The notes beneath the pieces are model-generated. The model saw only the letters and a list, made by a program, of their open reading frames with translations, was not told the DNA's origin and did no database searches. From the NCBI GenBank assembly GCA_031254715.1, contig JAIRTY010000692.1, positions 1 to 9,853 on the forward strand: a stretch of 9,853 bases of DNA, in the 5' to 3' direction. Every line of letters begins with the position of its first letter. The first letter of the stretch is position 1. Below, one piece after another: positions 6,081 to 9,853 of the stretch. Source of the stretch: Nocardiopsaceae bacterium (GTDB lineage Bacteria > Actinomycetota > Actinomycetes > Streptosporangiales > Streptosporangiaceae). The position numbers and the translations under genes are program-made.

Positions 6081-9000
6081 GTGAGCGTGCCGCGCACAAC
6101 CACCACTGCCCGGCAGCTGGCCCGGATGGGGTTCGCCGCCCCGGACCAGGCCGAGCAGCTGGTGGTCACGGAGCTGGGGCTGGCTGCCGACGGCGCCGAC
6201 CGCGACCTGCTGGCCGCGCTCGCCGCCGCCCCCGACCCTGACCTGGCGCTGGCGGCGCTGGCCTGGATGCCCCGCGACCAGGAGCTGATGACGGCACTGC
6301 GCGAGGACGCTGGCGTCCGGGCCCGGCTCACCTCCGTGCTGGGGGCGAGCGCCGCGCTCGGCAGCCATCTGGCCCGGCACCCGGACCACTGGCGGGTCCT
6401 GGCCGGCCCCGGCGCCGAGCGCTCGCCCGGGCCTGCTGAGCTGCGGGCCAGCCTGCTCACCGCCGTGGGCGCGGATCCCGGCGACGTTGAGCCGACGGCC
6501 AGTGCTGGCTCGGGGGGACGACCCCCCCACACCCCCCCGGCAGGGCGCCGCCCGGCGGGCGCCGGCCCGGACCAGCCCGAGGACCCGGTATCCGCGCTGC
6601 GGGCCGGCTACCGGCGGTGGCTGCTCCAGCTCGCGGCCAGGGACCTGACCGGAGCCGCCACGTTCGAAGAGGTCGGCGCCGAGCTGGCGGACCTGGCGGC
6701 GGCCGCGCTCGACGCCGCCCTGGCGATCGCCAGGTCACAGCTGCCAGCGGGGGCGGCGCCGGCCCGGCTGGCGGTGATCGCCATGGGCAAGTGCGGGGCA
6801 CGCGAGCTGAACTACGCGAGCGACGTCGACGTGATCTTCGTGGCGGCACCGCCGGAGGAGGGCGTTGCAACGGGAGAGACCGGGGGAGGCGCCGCGCTGC
6901 GGATCGCCACTCAGCTCGCGGCGGCTGCCATCCGGGCCTGCTCGCAGTCCACGGCGGAAGGGTCACTGTTCCCGGTGGACCCGAACCTCCGGCCGGAGGG
7001 CCGCAACGGCCCGCTGGTGCGCACCCTGGCCAGCCACCTCGCCTACTACCAGCGATGGGCGAAGACCTGGGAGTTCCAGGCGCTGCTCAAGGCCCGGCCG
7101 GTGGCGGGGGACCTGGCGCTCGGCCGGGCGTACACCGAGGCGCTGCAGCCGATGGTGTGGCAGGCCGCCCAGCGCGACAACTTCGTCGCCGACGTGCAGG
7201 CGATGCGACGGCGCGTGGTCGGCGCGCTGCCCGCCGGCGAAGCCGGCCGGCAGCTCAAGCTGGGACCCGGCGGGCTCCGGGATATCGAGTTCGCCGTCCA
7301 GCTGCTGCAGCTCGTGCACGGCCGGACGGACGAGTCACTGCGGGTGTCAGCGACCCTGCCCGCGCTGGCGGCCCTGGCCGCCGGCGGCTACGTCGGCCGG
7401 GAGGACGCGGGCCGGCTGGCCGCCGCGTACCGGTTCCTGCGCGCCGTCGAGCACCTGCTGCAACTGCGGAACCTGCGGCGGACCCACACCCTGCCAGAGG
7501 ACCCGGCGGCGCTGCGGTGGCTGGGCCGGGCACTGCGCGGCTCAGCCACCGGCTCAGCCGGCCGCCGGGACGACCCGGCCGAAGACGTTCTCCGGCAGTG
7601 GCGGCAGCACGCGGGCGAGGTCCGGCGGCTGCACGAGAAGCTGTTCTACCGGCCGCTGCTGGATGCGGTCGCGCGGCTGCCAGGGGAGGCGGCCAGGCTC
7701 ACCCCGGAAGCGGCCCGGGCGCGGCTGGAAGCGCTGGGCTACGCCGACCCGGCCGGCGCGCTGAACCACATCGAGGCGCTGACGGCAGGCGTGTCGCGGC
7801 GGGCGGCGATCCAGCGCACGCTGCTGCCACTGATGCTGGGCTGGTTCGCCGCCGCGCCGCAGCCCGACGCCGGGCTGCTGGCCTTCCGCCAGGTCAGCGA
7901 CGCGCTCGGGAACAGCCCGTGGTACCTGCGGCTGCTGCGCGACGACCTGACCGTGGCCCAGCGGATGGCCCGCGTGCTCGCGGCCAGCCGGTACGCCACC
8001 GACCTGCTGCTGCGGCAGCCGGACATGGTGGCGATCCTGGGCGGGGACGCCGAGACCGAGCCCAGGCCCGCTGCCGAGTTGCGGGCCGAGGCCGAGGCTG
8101 CCGTGCGCAGGCATGACCAGCCGGAGGACGCGGTCGCGGCGATCCGGGCGCTGCGCCGCCGGGAACTGCTCAGGACCGCGGTCGGCGATCTGCTTGGCCG
8201 GTCCGGGATCGAGCGGACCGGTGAGGCCCTCACCTCCGTGACGGCCGCCACCATCGAGGCGGCGCTCCAGGTCGCGGCCAGGTCGGTGGCGCAGGCGCGG
8301 GGCCCGCTGCCGACCCGGGTCTGCGTGGTGGCGATGGGCCGGTTCGGCGGCCATGAGACCGGGTACGGCAGCGACGCCGACGTGATGTTCGTGCACGACC
8401 CGCTGCCGGGGGCGCAGGAGCAGGCGGCGACCGCCGCCGCCCACGCGGTCGCGGAGGAACTCCGGGCGCTGCTCGCCCGGCCCGCGCCCGACCCGCCGCT
8501 GCTGATCGACCCCGGCCTGCGGCCTGAGGGCCGGCAAGGCCCGCTGGTCCGCACCCTCGCCTCCTACCGTGCCTACTATCAGCGCTGGTCGGGGCCGTGG
8601 GAGGCGCAGGCGCTGCTGCGGGCCGAGCCCGCCGCCGGTGACACCGGGGTGGGGGAGCGGTTCGCCGCCATGGCCGATGACTTCCGTTATCCGCCGGGCG
8701 GTATCGGAGACGATTCCGTTCGGGAAATCCGCCGGATCAAGGCGCGGATGGAGTCCGAACGGATGCCGCGCGGGGTGGACCCGGCATCCCACCTCAAGCT
8801 CGGCCCGGGCGGGCTGTCGGACGTGGAGTGGGTGGTGCAGTTGCTGCAGCTGCGGCACGCGCATGCGGTGCCGGCGCTGCGGACCACCCGGACGCTGGCC
8901 GGGCTGGCCGCCGCGGCCGGGGCGGGGCTGGCAGACCAGGAGGACGCGGCGGCGCTGGCGGCCGCCTGGCGGCTGGCGGCGCGGATCAGGGACGCGGTCG

Positions 9001-9170
9001 TGCTGGTCCGGGGCCGGGCCTCGGACGTGCTGCCGTCCCGGCAGCCGGAACTCGCGGCGGTCGCGGCCGTGCTCGGCTACCCGGCCGGGGCCTACCAGGA
9101 CCTGGTGGAGGACTACCGGCGCGCCGCCCGCCGCGCCCGCGCGGTCATGGAGCGGCTGTTCTACGAATGA
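6081..9170 (+). CDS. glnE: Bifunctional glutamine-synthetase adenylyltransferase/deadenylylase
   Basis: A 1029-residue cytosolic enzyme that adds AMP to, or removes it from, a tyrosine of glutamine synthetase, tuning nitrogen assimilation. Two homologous nucleotidyltransferase halves are visible. The N-terminal adenylyl-removing half has MGKCGARELNYASDVDVIFV from residue 235, with metal-binding Asp248/Asp250. It continues with the SLFPVDPNLRPEGRNGPLVR block, the YYQRWAKTWEFQALLKARP block and LKLGPGGLRDIEFAVQLLQL. The C-terminal adenylylating half repeats these as MGRFGGHETGYGSDADVMFV from residue 752 (Asp765/Asp767), IDPGLRPEGRQGPLVR, YYQRWSGPWEAQALLRAEP and LKLGPGGLSDVEWVVQLLQL. Both active sites look intact, and the length is normal for actinobacterial members. 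An unusual low-complexity insertion lies at about residues 139-168. The GTG start is supported by the candidate leaderless promoter at 6069-6074. No glnA is in the window, although glnE and glnA are close in some actinobacteria. Confidence 0.97.
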   Translation: MSVPRTTTTARQLARMGFAAPDQAEQLVVTELGLAADGADRDLLAALAAAPDPDLALAALAWMPRDQELMTALREDAGVRARLTSVLGASAALGSHLARHPDHWRVLAGPGAERSPGPAELRASLLTAVGADPGDVEPTASAGSGGRPPHTPPAGRRPAGAGPDQPEDPVSALRAGYRRWLLQLAARDLTGAATFEEVGAELADLAAAALDAALAIARSQLPAGAAPARLAVIAMGKCGARELNYASDVDVIFVAAPPEEGVATGETGGGAALRIATQLAAAAIRACSQSTAEGSLFPVDPNLRPEGRNGPLVRTLASHLAYYQRWAKTWEFQALLKARPVAGDLALGRAYTEALQPMVWQAAQRDNFVADVQAMRRRVVGALPAGEAGRQLKLGPGGLRDIEFAVQLLQLVHGRTDESLRVSATLPALAALAAGGYVGREDAGRLAAAYRFLRAVEHLLQLRNLRRTHTLPEDPAALRWLGRALRGSATGSAGRRDDPAEDVLRQWRQHAGEVRRLHEKLFYRPLLDAVARLPGEAARLTPEAARARLEALGYADPAGALNHIEALTAGVSRRAAIQRTLLPLMLGWFAAAPQPDAGLLAFRQVSDALGNSPWYLRLLRDDLTVAQRMARVLAASRYATDLLLRQPDMVAILGGDAETEPRPAAELRAEAEAAVRRHDQPEDAVAAIRALRRRELLRTAVGDLLGRSGIERTGEALTSVTAATIEAALQVAARSVAQARGPLPTRVCVVAMGRFGGHETGYGSDADVMFVHDPLPGAQEQAATAAAHAVAEELRALLARPAPDPPLLIDPGLRPEGRQGPLVRTLASYRAYYQRWSGPWEAQALLRAEPAAGDTGVGERFAAMADDFRYPPGGIGDDSVREIRRIKARMESERMPRGVDPASHLKLGPGGLSDVEWVVQLLQLRHAHAVPALRTTRTLAGLAAAAGAGLADQEDAAALAAAWRLAARIRDAVVLVRGRASDVLPSRQPELAAVAAVLGYPAGAYQDLVEDYRRAARRARAVMERLFYE
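6512..6540. repeat. G6/C7/C7 homopolymer cluster with hairpin inside glnE
   Basis: GGGGGG (6512-6517) is followed by the loop ACGA and a run of seven C (6522-6528), giving a perfect 6-bp G:C stem with a 4-base loop. A second run of seven C follows at 6532-6538. The cluster lies in frame inside glnE and encodes part of a Gly/Pro/Arg-rich stretch. It may be a copy of a dispersed intragenic repeat or simple sequence expanded in place; one window cannot show which. Confidence 0.6.
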
Positions 9171-9197
9171 CTTTTCTGGCGGACCCGCTACCTGACT

Positions 9198-9202
9198 GGG
9201 AG
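9198..9202 (+). promoter_or_regulatory. Ribosome binding site of VOC gene 2
   Basis: GGGAG lies 8 bases before the ATG at 9211 and is the clearest Shine-Dalgarno sequence among the plus-strand starts here. It fixes the start of the VOC gene and, with only 40 bp after the glnE stop and no TANNNT at the leaderless spacing, suggests this gene is translated from a glnE-derived transcript. Confidence 0.55.
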
Positions 9203-9210
9203 ATCCCGGC

Positions 9211-9600
9211 ATGACCAGTAAGTTCACCGAGCTCGTGATCGACTGTGCCGATCCCGGCGCGCTCGCCCGGTTCTGGTGCTCGGTCCTCGGCTACGAGGTG
9301 CAGGACCAGGACGACGAACTTGTCGCGATCGGCTCTCCCGCGGTGCCGGAAGGCAAGAGCCGCCCCGGCCCGGTGCCGCCGGTACTGACCTTCGCGCGCG
9401 TGCCCGAGGGCAAGGCCGTCAAGAACCGGCTCCACATCGACGTCAACCCGACCGACAGCGAGCAGGACGAGGAGGTCCGCCGCCTGCTCGACCTGGGTGC
9501 CCGGCACGCCGACGTCGGCCAGACCGGCGAGGAGAGCTGGGTCGTGCTTGCCGACCCGGAGGGGAACGAGTTCTGCGTGCTTGCGGGCCGCCGCCCCTGA
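9211..9600 (+). CDS. VOC family protein 2 (Glyoxalase_6-like)
   Basis: A 129-residue single-domain VOC protein. LVIDCADPGALARFWCSVLGY at residues 8-28, KNRLHIDV at 71-78 and LADPEGNEFCVL at 113-124 match the same blocks in VOC protein 1. His75 and Glu120 are candidate metal ligands. The loop around residues 43-57 (PAVPEGKSRPGPVPP) differs from VOC protein 1, so the substrate pocket may differ. The reaction is unknown. The ATG at 9211 has a good Shine-Dalgarno, and the gene lies 40 bp after glnE on the same strand, so cotranscription is likely. It converges on the prenyltransferase-like gene, with 30 bp between the stops. Confidence 0.88.
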   Translation: MTSKFTELVIDCADPGALARFWCSVLGYEVQDQDDELVAIGSPAVPEGKSRPGPVPPVLTFARVPEGKAVKNRLHIDVNPTDSEQDEEVRRLLDLGARHADVGQTGEESWVVLADPEGNEFCVLAGRRP

Positions 9601-9603
9601 TCG

Positions 9604-9633
9604 TGACCGGCGGCCCCGGGGTGAGCACGGTCA
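9604..9633. terminator. Weak terminator candidate between convergent genes
   Basis: TGACCG (9604-9609) and CGGTCA (9628-9633) are perfect inverted arms separated by 18 bases, with a CCCCGGGG palindrome inside (9614-9621). The structure fills the gap between the stop of VOC gene 2 and the stop of the minus-strand gene, and its right arm includes that gene's stop codon. There is no T-run. Position supports a terminator role; the fold is weak. Confidence 0.25.
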
Positions 9634-9853
9634 GAGGCGGTCGTTCGCGCGCAGCACGAACAGGGCCTCGACGGTGCGGATGCCGCGCCACTCCCGTTCC
9701 GCCGCCGGTGACCAGGCGGGCCAGTTGAACGTCCAGCCGCCGTCGGCTTGCTGGGAGGCGGCGAGGTGGTCCAGGTGCGCCTCGATCAGTGCCGGTCCCA
9801 AAAGGCCGCGGGCTGGCGAGCCGGGCCGGGGCGCGAAGTCCAGCGGCGCGTGG
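9631..9853 (-). CDS. Prenyltransferase/squalene-cyclase-repeat-like protein, C-terminal part (5' end outside window)
   Basis: The minus strand is open from the right edge to a TGA at 9633-9631, encoding the last 73 residues of a longer protein. The fragment begins HAPLDFAPRPGSPARGLLGP, continues with ALIEAHLDHLAASQQADGGW, and ends in TFNWPAWSP, an EWRGIRTVEALFVLRAN segment and DRL. The QQADGGW core resembles the QxxDGxW repeat of terpenoid cyclase/prenyltransferase alpha-alpha barrels. I recall the whole C-terminal pattern from actinobacterial proteins annotated as prenyltransferase- or squalene-oxidase-repeat proteins of about 300 residues, mostly of unknown function. Any catalytic residues would be upstream, so enzymatic activity cannot be judged. 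The base and codon usage match its neighbours. Confidence 0.7.
   Translation of the reverse strand, partial: HAPLDFAPRPGSPARGLLGPALIEAHLDHLAASQQADGGWTFNWPAWSPAAEREWRGIRTVEALFVLRANDRL

Noticed and set aside
6512..6540. Reading the G6/C7/C7 cluster as an intrinsic terminator or a CRISPR-like repeat
   Set aside because: It lies in the middle of an intact glnE frame, has no T-run, and no repeated unit with spacers is present.
7554..9227. A 557-codon minus-strand open frame antisense to glnE
   Set aside because: The translation is low in complexity (many RP, GG, QQ runs) and lies over the well-conserved C-terminal half of glnE. It is a shadow of GC-rich codon usage.
1..9853. Defence, toxin-antitoxin, phage or biosynthetic gene cluster
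   Set aside because: No nuclease, helicase, integrase, toxin, polyketide or peptide synthetase domain was recognised. Every sizeable real gene belongs to a common housekeeping or accessory metabolic family, apart from one unknown anchored protein.

Overview
The window looks like an ordinary chromosomal segment of a very GC-rich actinobacterium. Third codon positions are almost all G or C, GTG is used as a start, several genes appear leaderless, and the gene families (actinobacterial-type GlnE, DUF664/DinB, Glyoxalase_6-like VOC proteins, an N-terminally anchored unknown family) are typical of Actinomycetes. No order or genus can be fixed from the sequence alone. I see no tRNA, rRNA, CRISPR array, transposase, integrase or phage gene.

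Layout. The left edge cuts a plus-strand serine hydrolase (beta-lactamase-like), of which only the C-terminal part is present. It meets a minus-strand group head to head, with the two stop regions overlapping by 8 bp. That group, read right to left, is a shortened quinone-oxidoreductase-like protein (3182-2649), an unknown membrane-anchored protein (2612-1980) and a YbjJ-type MFS transporter (1973-774). Divergent from the oxidoreductase, across 40 bp, is a nitronate monooxygenase on the plus strand (3223-4176). It converges on a two-gene minus-strand operon made of a DinB/DUF664 protein (5530-4940) and an alpha/beta hydrolase (4938-4213), which are 1 bp apart. A 91-bp divergent intergenic region with inverted repeats separates this operon from a plus-strand series: VOC protein 1 (5622-6032), glnE (6081-9170) and VOC protein 2 (9211-9600). 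The right edge cuts a minus-strand prenyltransferase/squalene-cyclase-repeat-like gene.

Function. The one gene with a firm central role is glnE, the bifunctional adenylyltransferase/deadenylylase that controls glutamine synthetase. The rest are small oxidoreductases, hydrolases, VOC proteins and a transporter typical of secondary or detoxifying metabolism. There is no sign that they form one pathway.

Points most worth a second look: (1) the oxidoreductase appears to have lost about 130 residues by an in-frame deletion that removes most of the GroES-like domain and the NADP-binding glycine motif; (2) glnE carries an in-frame Gly/Pro/Arg-rich insertion encoded by G6/C7/C7 tracts with a perfect hairpin; (3) two homologous VOC genes bracket glnE; (4) three start codons each have a TANNNT hexamer ending exactly 7 bases upstream, a leaderless-promoter signature. 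I did not find a convincing undescribed multi-gene system.
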